This document shows positions 34,786 through 45,962 of a stretch of DNA of 64,000 bases, one piece after another. Below the pieces are notes generated by a model. The model was not told where the DNA came from and ran no database searches. It worked only from the letters and a program-made list of their open reading frames with translations. The stretch spans positions 46,115,696 through 46,179,695 of the forward strand of contig OY978525.1 in the NCBI GenBank assembly GCA_963854835.1. Reading direction: 5' to 3'. Position 1 is the stretch's first letter, and each line of letters opens with the position of its first letter. Source of the stretch: Megamerina dolium (taxonomy: Eukaryota; Arthropoda; Insecta; Diptera; Megamerinidae). Position numbers and translations under genes: made by a program.

Positions 34786-35954
34786 CAAAATGAAATTTTG
34801 CCTCGAGACATATTTCCCGAAATTGTGAAATACATATTTATCCATAGACATCCAACATGGCTCGAAGTTGTGATATATACAATCCATATTAATATTACTT
34901 ATAATTGTGGAATGTCAGAACATTGAGCCAACTGAGTTGAAGTTGGGTGTGAAAAAGCTGATAAACCACTTTCCCACACAATTCGTAGTTCTGCACTTAT
35001 GTAAGCATTCCGTAAGCATACATGTTCAGACATTCCATGATAACTAATAAAATCACGTGGACTACTCATGTGTGTGGATATCAAAAAGTTGCTTTCTCGC
35101 ATAATGGGTACATACATACGCACATGTGGAATGCATCGATCGTGTACATACATACACACATGTGTTGTGAATATATTATTGTATGTTATATGTTTGTGGG
35201 TGCCGTAGCTCAGTGGTTAGTGTGTTCGCCTTCTGATCTGTAGGTCGTGGTTCAATACCCGGCTGATGCATAACAAATTTAATATCGAAAAGATTTTTCT
35301 TTCGAACGGTATCCACCTGTCGGCAAGCAATTGGCAATTCTTCCGACAGTAACAACTTGCCATGAAAAAACTTCTAAAAAGAACTCTGTGACAAAGCTCA
35401 GAAAAAGTGATGTCACAAGTGTTCTGCCGTTCGGAACCGGCTAAAATAAGTAGGTCCATTCTAATACTGTCCAAATTTAAGACGCACAACAGTAATGAAA
35501 GAGAAGCTCGGCCAATGAGCCCTTTGAGGCTTTAAGTGCCACATATTTTTTTTTTTTATATGTTTGTTTGTGGGTAGATTGATATGTGGCTAGTATTAGA
35601 AAAATGGTATATAAGCTACCAGCGTACTGAAGGCAGACGCTTTTCAGTTGTGAGTCTTGTACCGAGTTGTGAAGTGTTAGGGTGTAAGCAATTGGAAAAT
35701 ACCGCCATCCTTACGAGACTCTCCAGTATTAGTGTAAGAATGTTTAGTATAAAAGTATAAAGTAATACCAAGAATAAAGTGAAGACCTAAAAACGCAGGT
35801 ATCGTATAATTAATCCTGTTTTATTTCATCTATCTAATGTCATAGTCTCGAAGGATATTGAGGAGCTTAGGTTTAGCTGCGAATCTTGTGCGTTACATCC
35901 TTAAGTCTAGCCGTTAGGTATTTAGTGAGTGTTGTGGAAAAATAGTACACGACA
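34786..35954 (+). mobile_element. LTR copy 2 (Ty3/gypsy-type), 5' truncated, carrying a SINE
   Basis: Homologous to the solo LTR at 4430-5129 from TTTTGCCTCG onward, ending TACACGACA at 35954. It contains TATA-like GGTATATAAGC near 35609 and AATAAAG near 35772. The first 60 bases or so of the LTR are absent. A SINE (35198-35557) lies upstream of the TATA-like site. Confidence 0.8.
35198..35557 (+). mobile_element. tRNA-derived SINE inside LTR copy 2
   Basis: Full-length, head GGGTGCCGTAGCTCAGTGG, B box GGTTCAATACCC, ending AAGTGCCACATA and a T-run. The 11-bp target duplication TATATGTTTGT lies at 35187-35197 and 35558-35568. Confidence 0.88.
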
Positions 35955-37010
35955 TATGTGTTTATTTGCCCATGCTTTTACAGATTTTAAATCAGTGGAT
36001 AGCATATGCAAATATACAAACTTACTCATACGTATCGGTTTTGTGATCTACTTTGGAACAAGTGTTCCGTAGGTGTGTCCCACCACTTCCCCCTTCCCAC
36101 GCATACGGGTTCGATCCCGGTTCGAGACATGAGTTTTTTTTTTATTAATTATTATTGTTTTTATTACTATTATTTTTATATTATTTTAATTTTTTTTTTC
36201 TATTATATTTTAATATTTGTATTTGTAGCACGAATAACCGTGTTACAATATCTTATAAGGTATATGGAGACACTATACACAGATTTGATCTGTTGAACAT
36301 CAAGAGTAGGAACCAGAATGGAACGGCTTCTCTTGCGGCGCGTATGGAAGAAATGTCCGACTTCTGTGTAGCGAATCTTATTAGTCTCTTCTTTGAGAGC
36401 GTCAACTTTCATGTCATTTACAAATGATTAGCTCAGACGATTTCCGGGGTTACTGTCCCATTACAGTAACGCAAATGACTTGCACTATGAAGACGTTATC
36501 GTAATCCTACGTAAACGGTTATCCCAACTGCATGCATTCCGACATCGCAACAATCCAAGAACCTTGAATTGGTCGTTGTAAGCCATGTCTGTGGCCTTGG
36601 CGCGCTGTAGAGTATCACTAAAAAAAGTATCAATAAAAACTTGCTCAAATGGACGCGGTACGGTAATATGCGGTATCAAATACCATGGCGATATATGAGA
36701 GCACTCAAACAGCAGAGTTTTGGAAATACGATACACTGCAGTACACCGCACAAAACTATACTGCAGTGTTCAGAGTTGACCGCGCGGTACAAGCAGATAT
36801 ATTGTAAACACATTTATTTAAAGGAAACCGTCAATCGATTTTGACATTCTTGGATCCAAAAGAAACTTTAGCGTGTTACTTTTAGGGGACATATCGGATG
36901 TAATATGTCCATTGAATTTCTTTTTGCTTACACGGAATACCAAAAATACCCAAAACATCATTCTTTAAATTGTTGATTTAGTAATATTCTTTGTAAAAAC
37001 AAAGTATATA
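35955..37010. other. unassigned; isolated tRNA-type B box followed by T-run
   Basis: 36108-36118 is a perfect B box, GGTTCGATCCC, followed 16 bases later by ten T residues (36134-36143), a Pol III stop-like tract. No convincing A box lies at the right distance, so a tRNA gene is not called. A decayed SINE head is possible. The rest shows no recognisable gene. Confidence 0.35.
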
Positions 37011-37503
37011 TTAGGTGTAGTAAAGGCAAATCCACTACTTTTCCAATAGATGGATTTAGTAATCTGTATCTCACGTTGTATAAGTGCGATCGGGTTACGC
37101 TAGATGGCGTTAGAAACAAAGGATTTCGTATTAAATAAACTTTTTAGGCAGTTTTGTAATTGCTCGACTCAGTATTGTTTGAGCACGCGTCAAAGATGGA
37201 CACCAGTAAAGAGAAAATACGCCATATATTAGTTTTTCTTCGATTGCACGGCCAATCACGTGCAATTTTGGTTTCGTCGATTCCGTTCCGGTAATTTTGA
37301 TGTCAAAGATGCACCACGCTCTGGAAGGCAAATTATCGAAAATATCGATAAAATAATGGAAATCGTTGAGTCTGATCGTCATGTAAGCACTGTTTCTATT
37401 GCTCAGGAGCTAAAGAGTGCACAATAAATCATTTGGAACCATTTAAATAAATAAAACCTTCAATTTAATGCAAAAATAATGGATTTCTTTTTACTACACC
37501 TAA
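37011..37503 (+). mobile_element. 493-bp mariner deletion derivative (irritans-like)
   Basis: The ends TTAGGTGTAGTAAA and TTTACTACACCTAA are inverted and flanked by TA (37009-37010 and 37504-37505). Inside, after frame changes, lie MDTSKEKIRHILVFLRLHG and NFDVKDAPRSGRQIIENIDK, EIVESDRHVSTVSIAQEL (about 37195-37425). This is the N-terminal HTH region of a mariner transposase. The catalytic region is entirely deleted, so it is a non-autonomous element that keeps both ends. Confidence 0.85.
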
Positions 37504-37505
37504 TA

Positions 37506-38214
37506 TTAACCGTCTTCTTCGACTACAGAGATTTTAAGGTTACATTCTGTGCTTCATTTAATGACGAAAAGACCTAAATATTGAGGTCCAACTTGAACGC
37601 CCTGAGAACAGCAGCCATTTTCATTTTTATCTTGCCTCACTACTTACGTATGTCTTAAAAAGAGTATAGGTTTGGACGCTTAGGAGAATAGTTATTTGAG
37701 AGCAATGTGTTAATATTAAAAACCGTACATACAAGTATACACATGTAATAAATATACATATATTTATTACAATGTTCGTTATTATACGAAATGAATCAGT
37801 GCGTAAATAATCGTGAGTAACTATAATTAAATACAGAAATAAATTCGTTATGATTAAATTCATCGTACTTTGAACGTGTAATCACACTTGAACTCGAGTT
37901 GGATCGAGTTAAATCGAATTATACAGTGGTTACTAGTTACAACCTATTACGAGAAGTTTATTTGGAGTTCCGTTTCTATACGTTACTTACGTACCCGATA
38001 CTATATACGCTTAACTTACATAAAGATTTCACCATTCAGAAGAATCGAGCATCTGATACACGATCAGAAGTTCAATTCTAATTCCCTTTCACTTATTTTT
38101 TTTCTTTTCCTTCCACTGTAATTATGAGAATTACGTGAAGTTAGCAGTTTTCAACGGATTCCAAATTGCTTTTTCTTCAGTATACTGATTTCTAACTGTA
38201 CAAATTACTAGTAA
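37506..38214 (+). other. probable BEL/Pao 5' LTR and leader
   Basis: AT-rich stretch with AAATAAATTCG near 37842, directly upstream of a BEL-type gag start. No boundaries or repeats were found to prove an LTR. The call rests on position only. Confidence 0.35.
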
Positions 38215-38345
38215 GATGGCGGATGTTAATCGTTTTTACGCTGCCGCTGAGGATATAGAAGAAACCGATAAATATTTCCAACTTATAGATACAGACACTC
38301 ATAGCACATATGCGCTCGAGGTCCAGAAAAAGGAATTCGAGGCAG
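38215..38345 (+). pseudogene. BEL/Pao gag N-terminus, interrupted by LTR insertion
   Basis: From ATG 38215, 43 codons are open: MADVNRFYAAAEDIEETDKY, then YALEVQKKEFEA. This is clearly related to the gag start at 56335 (VKRFKAVVEEIHTFDRYF ... FSLEIQRNEFQ). It is cut at 38345 by LTR copy 3, and I could not find the rest of this gag beyond the insertion. Confidence 0.65.
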
Positions 38346-39410
38346 TGTTGCGAGCCAAAATATGAAATATGCACATATGCATATTTTGCCTCGCGACATA
38401 TTTCCCGAAATTGGGAACTACATATTTGTCAATACACATACCAACATTGCTCGAAGTTGTGATATACATAATCCATACTAATATTACTTATAATTGTGGA
38501 ATGTCAGAACATTGCGCCAACTGAGTTGCAACTGTGTGTGAAAATGCTGACAAAGCACTTTCCCACACAATTCGTAGTTCTGCACTTACGTAAGCATACA
38601 TGATAACTAAAATCACGCGGTCTACTCATATGTGAGAATATCAAAAAGTCGTTTTCTCACGTAGAATATACACATATGGAGAGTGCACCGATCGTGTACA
38701 TAAACACATACATACATACACACAAGTGGTGTGAATATATTATGGTATGTTATATGGGGTGCCGTAGCTCAGTGGTTAGTGTGTTCGCCTTCTGATCTGT
38801 AGGTCGTGGTTCAATACCCGGCTGATGCATAACAAATTTAATATCGAATAGATTTTTCTTTCGAACGGTACCCACCTGTCGGTAAGCAATTGGCAATTCT
38901 TCCGACAGTAACAACTTGCCATGAAAAAGCTTCTAAAAAGAACTCTGTGACAAAGCTCAGAAAAAGTGATGTCACAAGTGTTCTGCCGTTCGGAACCGGC
39001 TAAAATAAGTAGGTCCATTCTAATACTGTCCAAAATTTAAGACGCACAACAGTAATGGAAGAGAAGCTCGGCCAATGAGCCCTTTGGGGCTTTAAGTGCC
39101 ACATATTTATTTTATTTATTTATGTTATATGTTGGTATGTGGGTAGATTGATATGTGGCTAGTGTTAGAAAAATGGATAAAAGCTGCCAGCTTACCGAAG
39201 GTAGTGGCTTTTTAGTTGTGAGTCTTACATCGAAGTGTTAGCATTAAGAAAAAGTGTAAATACTGCTATCCTTACGAGGCCCTCCAGTATTAGTGTAAAA
39301 GTTTAAGAAAAAGTGTAAATACTGCGATCCTTACGAGGCCCTTCAGTATTAGTGTAAAAGTGAAAAATATAAAACACCAGCAATAAATTAAAAACCCCAA
39401 GTATCGAACT
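38346..39410 (+). mobile_element. LTR copy 3 with SINE, 3' end missing
   Basis: Begins TGTTGCGAGCC like copy 1 and keeps GACATATTTCCCGAAATT, the U3 region and TATA-like GGATAAAAGC. A stretch of about 65 bp around CTTACGAGGCCC is duplicated (39247-39355). Homology to the other copies stops near 39410, before the terminal ACACAACA, and gag-type coding follows. Confidence 0.75.
38757..39120 (+). mobile_element. tRNA-derived SINE inside LTR copy 3
   Basis: Full-length SINE with the 11-bp target duplication TATGTTATATG at 38746-38756 and 39121-39131. The insertion point is 5 bp from that in LTR copy 2, and the target duplication is different. Confidence 0.88.
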
Positions 39411-39412
39411 CA

Positions 39413-40433
39413 GATCGCAAAACAGGGATCCGACGCGGAACAGCAGCTAAGTGCACTACAGGCAAAAGAGAGGAATCTCGAAAGATAACGGTGCATAGCA
39501 CAGGAGACACCTCTTCGTCGCCGTACACCAGTACGAAAAACACAACTAGAAGTACAACCTGAAGTAAGACTAAAAATGCGTATTGACGAAATTGCACAGA
39601 CCGTCAGTAGACTAGTCCCAGTACTCACTGGAGAGGAGTCTAAGGATTTGAGGACCGAAGTACACCAGTTCATTTCTTGGTGCGAATTAGCAAGAAAAGC
39701 CATAAAACCGACGAGTTGGAAGATTTCGTAGCTTGTATAAAACAGTGACTATATGGTGATGCTTATAACTTGGTGCTAAGTAAAACGATTCAATCAGTTT
39801 AATATGGGAGCACTATATTCAAACGATGTTCACCAGACTGAGGCCAGTAATACAGTGGCATTTCACCAGAACAGAAATGACAAGATGCCACTCGGAGTGA
39901 ACAAATACCAACATAATAACGTAAGACCCCAAAATAGCCAAAGGAAAGTTCCTAGCTGCTCCTTCTGCGACAAAAAGGGACATACTAGAGATGACTGTTT
40001 TAAGAGAAATAATATGCCCGATTGCATAAAATTTAAAAAATACGGACATGAGTTCAATTTGTCATGCACACCTTTTAGCAACAACAGGTCACAAGGAAAA
40101 GGCAATCAAACACCTGCACCTACTAAGGGAGGACAAGAAAGCAAAGTCCCTAATCGCGGAAATCCGGAGACCAAATGTTTTTTCTGTAAGAAGCGGAAAC
40201 TCAGGATCGCCGACTGTTATAAACGCAAAGAATTGGAAAAAACCGGGGGAAACTACGGGGGGCCCAGGTACGGCCAAAATGTTGCTAAAGGTAGGCCAGT
40301 TGAAATGGAAGGTGTCAGTTATGCATCCTCCAAGTTAGATAGCAAGATGGCGGAAGTTGGTAGTCAAGCGTCCAGGGGGATTGTTGAACCATATTTTCCA
40401 TCCGGTAATAACAAACATGTCTATTGTTTTTGA
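39413..40433 (+). pseudogene. Ty3/gypsy-type gag with zinc knuckles
   Basis: 39430-39710 carries SDAEQQLSALQAKERN, then PEVRLKMRIDEIAQTVSRLV and TEVHQFISWCELARKAIK in frames with stops. From 39804 the frame is open for 209 codons. It holds two Cys-rich knuckles: CSFCDKKGHTRDDC (the CCHC pattern, C-x2-C-x4-H-x4-C) and a second degenerate one around CFFCKKRKLRIADC that lacks the His. The middle of gag appears deleted (39730-39803). The frame ends in a single TGA (40431-40433) and continues in the same frame into the protease. Confidence 0.65.
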
Positions 40434-41042
40434 GTCTCTGATGTAGATGATGTGTTCATTGAGTTTCCGTGTGAGGAAGCAAAAAATGGAAAACTCAATT
40501 TACTTGTAGACTCTGGGGCAGATACAAGTTTAATAAAGTCATATGTAATTGACGAATCTGTTAGCAAGAAGCGACATTTAAGGAAAAATCTTAGTGGTGC
40601 ATTCGGAGGATTTGTCACCACATTAGGGTCAGTAGCAGTCCAACACGATAGGACTAAAAATTTGATTTTAGAACTACACTTAATCTCTGAAGAGAGAGGG
40701 ATACCTGCGGATGGTATCCTAGGTAGAGACAATTTATGGAACCGATCGGTTATAAATACTATGAAAAAGAAACTGATTTTCAACGGTGAACGAAAACGGC
40801 ATTTGATGACTTTACCTCTCAAACCGTTGAACGAGGGTAATAGAATACTACATACCAGTGAGGTTGTAGTACCTGGGAGAACTATGAAGGTAGTCCCCAT
40901 TAAAGTAAATACGAATTTTGAAACAGGAAGTATCTCATCGGAACAACGCCCAGTTATCACCCGTCGAGAAATTATATCACCTGCTTCAGAAAACTCAATG
41001 AGAAGCTCACAATATCATAAAGTCAACTCCGTTGACTACTGA
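40434..41042 (+). pseudogene. retropepsin (aspartic protease) region
   Basis: In frame with gag after one TGA. LNLLVDSGADTSLIKS contains the catalytic D-S/T-G triad of retroviral-type aspartic proteases, and PADGILGRDNL is the second hallmark (I-L/I-G-R-D) about 65 residues later. The region beyond (VVPGRTMKVVPIKV) is typical of the linker before RT in Ty3/gypsy elements. The frame stops at 41042 and no RT or integrase follows, because LOA LINE sequence begins. It would cut the Gag-Pol polyprotein if functional. Confidence 0.7.
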
Positions 41043-41467
41043 TGGATTTACAATTGCGTGGTATAATTTAGAAGAGAGGTACGAGAACAAAAGAATTCTC
41101 GTCGACATTCAGTTCTAATCCGCAGTCAGTTGGCAAGAAACGACTGCATTTGTAGTTGCTAAATATCGACACAAGTCAAATAGATGTGATTTTTGTTTAT
41201 CTGTGCTCCACGAAACTGTCAGACACAACCATGTGTCTGTGGGAGCAGTCCATCAGGAATCGCAGCGCATTCTCATCATAGTCGGGGGTAAGGGGCTGGA
41301 TCAAAGTGTTATGCTACCCATGCCGAGGATCAGCCTGGATGGGGGCCCCTTTATCAAATAGCCCAGTCTTTAACGTGAGCTTACGGATACCTGGCGCCCT
41401 CCTTAAAAATTAGCCTTACCTGCGTACCTGGAGCCATGCGCAGGCATACATCCTGTCTCCAACACTC

Positions 41468-42357
41468 GTGGGACCATTTATGAATCCAAGCAAATCAAAT
41501 AAAAATAAACAACAAAAGAGCCCGGTTCTTCCTTCATCAAAACCGGAGGGAACTTCACGTTCCATCCTAAGGACAACGGTTGTACCCAGCTCGAAAAATT
41601 CTGGTTCCGGCTGCCCTCTGCGGCTGCCGGAACCAGTAGTGTGCCTAGTCAGCGTTTAGCGGCTATTCAGCATAAAGAGGAGGGTAATGCCAAAAAAGGT
41701 ACTGTGGCTAGTTCCCGTGCTTGGCCAGTGTTAAAAATTTCGGACCCAGCGATAGTGGGTTACAATGAGCGCCAAAATTAAGGATATTAAGGAGAGGGCA
41801 CACGGCTCCACCGACTGAGGAAGAGCTGACCAAAGAGCTGAAGGAGGCTATTGATTGGGCGAATGCAGTATTGCCAGACTTCTCGCTCGATCACGTTCAA
41901 CAACCATCCGCGTCTAAACGACAGAGGTCGATGGACGAGGCAAAGCCAGCGGCAAAGAAAGTTAGGACACAAGGGGTGAACCCGTTCAAATCATTTGCGG
42001 ACATCGTAAGAGACCGCATCTTAATTGTCGTTTTGGATGAAGCCGATTTGGTAAAATACCAAAGGCACAGTGGAAGTAGGTGCAACTCGCTCTCACCAAC
42101 GTTGCCCTAGATATTCTTGCCAGCAATCCTAGCGCCCCTCCATCTTGCACCGACGGAGGGGGTATAAGGGTCATATTAAGATCATTGCTTGCGATGACCA
42201 TAGATCGGTAGAATTGTACACAGCTGCCATAGCAACGGTTGAGGAGGTCTACCCTGCAGCCAGGTTAGTCGAAGTCGACAAAAGTGATATCCCGCCTCGA
42301 CCCAGGGCAAGGGTGTGGATTCCAGCCGCTCGTTCGGAACCGGAGATAGTTAGTTAG
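41468..42357 (+). pseudogene. LOA-type ORF1 (DUF4780-containing), broken
   Basis: Starts MGPFMNPSKSNKNKQQKSP at 41468 and stops after 63 codons. Reading resumes with SASKRQRSMDEAKPAAKKVR and FADIVRDRILIVVLDE (41900-42040). In another frame it reads HIKIIACDDHRSVELYTAAI, EEVYPAARLVEVDKSDI and RARVWIPAARSEPE (42145-42357). The last blocks are the DUF4780 domain of LOA ORF1 proteins, thought to have an RNA-binding gag-like role. At least three frame changes. Confidence 0.7.
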
Positions 42358-42404
42358 TTTACAGCGTGTAACCCGAACCTTCCATGTAGTAAATGGAAGT
42401 TCGT

Positions 42405-44999
42405 TAAAATTGAAGGTAGCAGTGCTATCACCGACACTACTGGTTTTAGAGGAGCACTCATTCTCAGAACATCGTTATATTGAGATTACCTTTCAAGAGG
42501 AATCGCCCAGATCAATTAAAACTAAAAATCTTAGGAAAACGAACTGGAAGGTGTATCTACATGAGCTTAAGAAAAGTCCTCCTGAGGATCCACCATATAG
42601 TCCAAATAACAGTAAGGCCTTGGATGGTCTGGTCAAATTATTTACTTATGCTTGTAGTCGTTCGCTTAATCAAGCTTGTCCGAAAAGTAGTAATAGGGGG
42701 AAGAGGAAACCACCATGGTGGTCATCAGAACTCAATCTACTACGACTGGAGTGTAGGAAGCAATTCAATATACCAAAATTTTACCGAGAGGAAAGCGGTT
42801 GAAATTTCTACTATGAAAAGCTAAGGGTATATAAAAGCGAAAAAAATTTCTTGGAGGTCCTTTTGTAGTGATATTGAAAGCAATATAGAAGCGTCTCGAT
42901 TAAGGAAAATTCTTTCGAATTCTAATCCAAGCATTGCATATCTCCAGAAACCTGATAAGAGTTGGACGGTATCTAGCGAGGAATCTCTAAACCTGCTTTT
43001 TGATACACACTTCCCCGGTAGCTCAATTGAAATATCAACTGTCGAACGTAGTGACCTGGAAGACGAACTAGAAATTTTAAACGTTACCACGTTAAGCACC
43101 TTTAAAGCATTTAAATCACCGGAGACCGATGGGATATTCCCAGGGCAACTCCAGTACTCGTTAACTGGCTGATTACCATGTTTAAAAGCGCCTTACGGCT
43201 GAATTATATTCATATATCATGGAGGGAAGTTAAAGTTGTATTTATCCCTAAGGCAGGGAAAATCTCACATGTTAGTCCCAAAGACTTTAGGCCTATCAGC
43301 CTGTCATCGTTTCTATTAAAGGCGTTAGCGCAATTAGCGACTTCGCAGCTTGCATACTGTAAAGGGAAATCAACAGAAACAGCTCTAAACTCACTTATTA
43401 CTGAGATTGAAAAATCAATAGGAAATAGGGAATATACATTGGTAGCCTTCCTAGACATTGAAAGTGCTTTTACCAACATTCAGCCGAGGGCAATAACCAG
43501 CGCGCTGGCAGATCTGGGCATCGCTGGGTCTCTCGTGGACTTCATTGAGCTAATGCTTTTATGTAGGTTCGTGGGTTCAATATTAGGGAGCTCGACGGTG
43601 GGTAGATCCCTCAGCAGGGGAACTCCACAAGGCGGCGTTCTCTCTCCTCTCCTATGGGTTCTGACAATGAATACTCTGTTGCGGAGCCTGAAGGAGAGGG
43701 GATTCCAGGTTGTTGCATACGCGGATGATGTTGCTATTATCGTTCGAGGTAAATTTGCGAATATTCTCTGTGAAATCATGTAAGGTATATTAAATGAAGT
43801 AGACATATGGTTTAAATCATGTGGCTTGGGAGTCAACACTAATAAAACATTGTTTACTAGGAAACCAAGGTTACCTGACGTTAGACTTTCGACTTTGAAC
43901 GGTATCATACTACCATTTTGTGACAAAATCGCTACCTAGTGCTGATTCTAGACAGGAAGCTGCTTTGAAATTTTAATGTTGAGGATAGGGTGAAAAAGGC
44001 AGCTATAGCACTCTATTCGTGTAAAAGGGCGGTGGGAACGAAATTGGGTTTAAAACACCAACTAGTACATTGGTTATACACGACGTGAGTAAGAAAAATT
44101 TTGACATACGGCATTCTAGTATGGCGGCCAGTCCTTAATAAAAACAACGCGGTTAGGCGTATGGAAAGCATTCAGCGGGCAGCAAGCTTATGCATTAGCG
44201 AAGCTTTCAGAACAACTCCTACAGCGGCAATGAATGTTATGCTGCATCTTCTACCGATTGACCTATACGGACAGGACAGCAACTAGCAGTAAAATCGGCA
44301 TTGAGGCTAAAAGAATTATCTCTTCTAGCCACTTACTCAGGTGGCACTCTGCTATCCTAGAAAAGTTTTCATTCATCCCCAGGACCACAGACTTTTGTAG
44401 TTCGGTGGAACTGCAGGTAGAAAAGCCATTCACCACGATCTTCCCTTGAAGAGAAGCATCAAGAAGCATATTTTTGCCATCCTTGAAGGATGGCAAAAAG
44501 ATTGTATCAGTAAGGTCATCATATATACAGACGGATCTAAACTACAGAGGCAAGTGGGAGGGGGTGTCTACTCCAAGGAGCTAGGCACCTATTCCTCCCG
44601 TCTGCCAGACCATTGTAGTGTATTTCATGCTGAAATCTTAGCCATCAAAGAAGCTCTTTCAATCGTCAAGAAATATGTTCTGACCATAAAAGAAATAATT
44701 ATCTACTCTGGCAGTCAGTCGGCTCTAAGATCCACGACAGTGATTGAATGTCATGAACCAGAAGAACTGAGCGTAGGGAATATTTTAGCATAACTCTGTC
44801 TTAAGTATCCGGCCATAGCAATATTGAGGGTAACTGCAAGGCGGATGAATTGGCAAGGCAAGGTACGACAATGCCACTCCACCAGGACAAGGCGTTGGTC
44901 CCAATGCAACTGACATCTTGCAAGTTGCTAATAGATAGGTTTACCATCGATGTCGCTAACACACATTGGAAACAAACCCCTAACTGTTTAACTAGTAGA
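42405..44999 (+). pseudogene. LOA-type ORF2: RT and RNase H, endonuclease deleted
   Basis: Only the last residues of the endonuclease remain (EHSFSEHRYIEITF). Then come KTNWKVYLHELKK, KPPWWSSELNLLRLECRKQF and, in another frame, SLNLLFDTHFPGSSIE. RT blocks: VKVVFIPKAGK, FRPISLSSFLLKAL, YCKGKSTETALNSL, VAFLDIESAF, GTPQGGVLSPLLW and VVAYADDVAIIV (43178-43783), with a deletion before YCKGKS. Later, LTYGILVWRPVL is followed by an RNase H domain: IIYTDGSKLQRQVGGGVYS, SVFHAEILAIKEAL and IIIYSGSQSALRS (44515-44735). The final part reads NIEGNCKADELARQGT. The YSDSQ Asp is Gly here. Many stops and frameshifts. Confidence 0.78.
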
Positions 45000-45002
45000 C
45001 TA

Positions 45003-45453
45003 ATGTAGTGGTAAAATATCATCGCATATGCATACCATTGTGCATAGCACTATACTGTACTGTAAAACTATACATTACGTATATACAAATATGCTTGCAT
45101 CAACTACACACTATCAACATATGTATATCATTATATACATACATATTCATACATACATACCTACTTTGTTTTACTTTTGTTTACATTTCGTTTTTCTTTA
45201 AATGCACAGGCAACATGATATGCTGATATTTTCGATCACTTGCTTTGATATAGAATATCATTATATTGTGTTTACACAATTATGAATTTGTGTGACGGCA
45301 CTTTAAGTGTTATGTCCTTACACTTAAGGACATAAGTTTTTGATCCTTGCTCATGACATTCCTCTGCTCGAACGATCTTTTCTTTCTACTACATGGCTAT
45401 CCTGCCATCTTTCCATTACACTAACGTGGCCGGAATGGAGCTTAAGACGAACT
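45003..45453. other. unassigned insert in LOA with perfect 11-bp hairpin
   Basis: AT-rich with CATA/TACA runs, ending in LOA sequence near 45420. TTATGTCCTTA (45310-45320), loop CACT, TAAGGACATAA (45325-45335) forms a perfect stem. Confidence 0.45.
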
Positions 45454-45464
45454 AAGCTACTTTT

Positions 45465-45962
45465 CTCGAAGAACGAAAACTACACTCTACAAGTCTCTCA
45501 TCATGCCTGTCCTAACATATGGCGCTGAAGCCTGGACAATTTCCACCTCGGATGAGCGAATACTTGGAGTTTTCGAGAGAAAAGTCCTACGCAAGATCTT
45601 TGGACCTATTTGCGTTGGTGGCGAGTACCGAATAAGGTACAACCATGAGCTGTACGAGCTGTATGCCGATATTGACATAGTAAAGCGCATCAAAATCCAG
45701 CGGCTGCGCTGGCTAGGTCATGTCGAGCGAATGGAAGAACACGCTCCAGCTAAGAAGGTGTTATATTCGGAACCCGCTGGAGGACGACGCAAAAGAGGAA
45801 GACCAAACCTCCGGTGGAAAGACCAAGTACTGGAGAACCTGACGGCGCTTGGAATTTCTAACTGGCGCCAGCTAGCGAAGAACAGAGATGGCTGGCGAAG
45901 CATATTATTTTCGGCCTAAATCGATATTCGGTTGTTATGGCCACATAAGTAAGTAAGTAAGT
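45465..45962 (+). mobile_element. 5'-truncated RTE LINE with (AAGT)n tail and 11-bp target duplication
   Basis: Nearly identical to the 54240-54410 part of the large RTE copy and continues into the C-terminus that copy has lost: [50 protein letters not shown] and RRKRGRPNLRWKD, ending WRSILFSA at 45919. The tail is AAGTAAGTAAGT. AAGCTACTTTT at 45454-45464 and 45963-45973 is the target duplication. Short tandem-repeat tails are typical of RTE/BovB-type LINEs. Confidence 0.88.

Noticed and set aside
41468..44999. The LOA copy as an active LINE
   Set aside because: Endonuclease deleted, many frameshifts, RNase H Asp replaced by Gly, and nested insertion near the 3' end.
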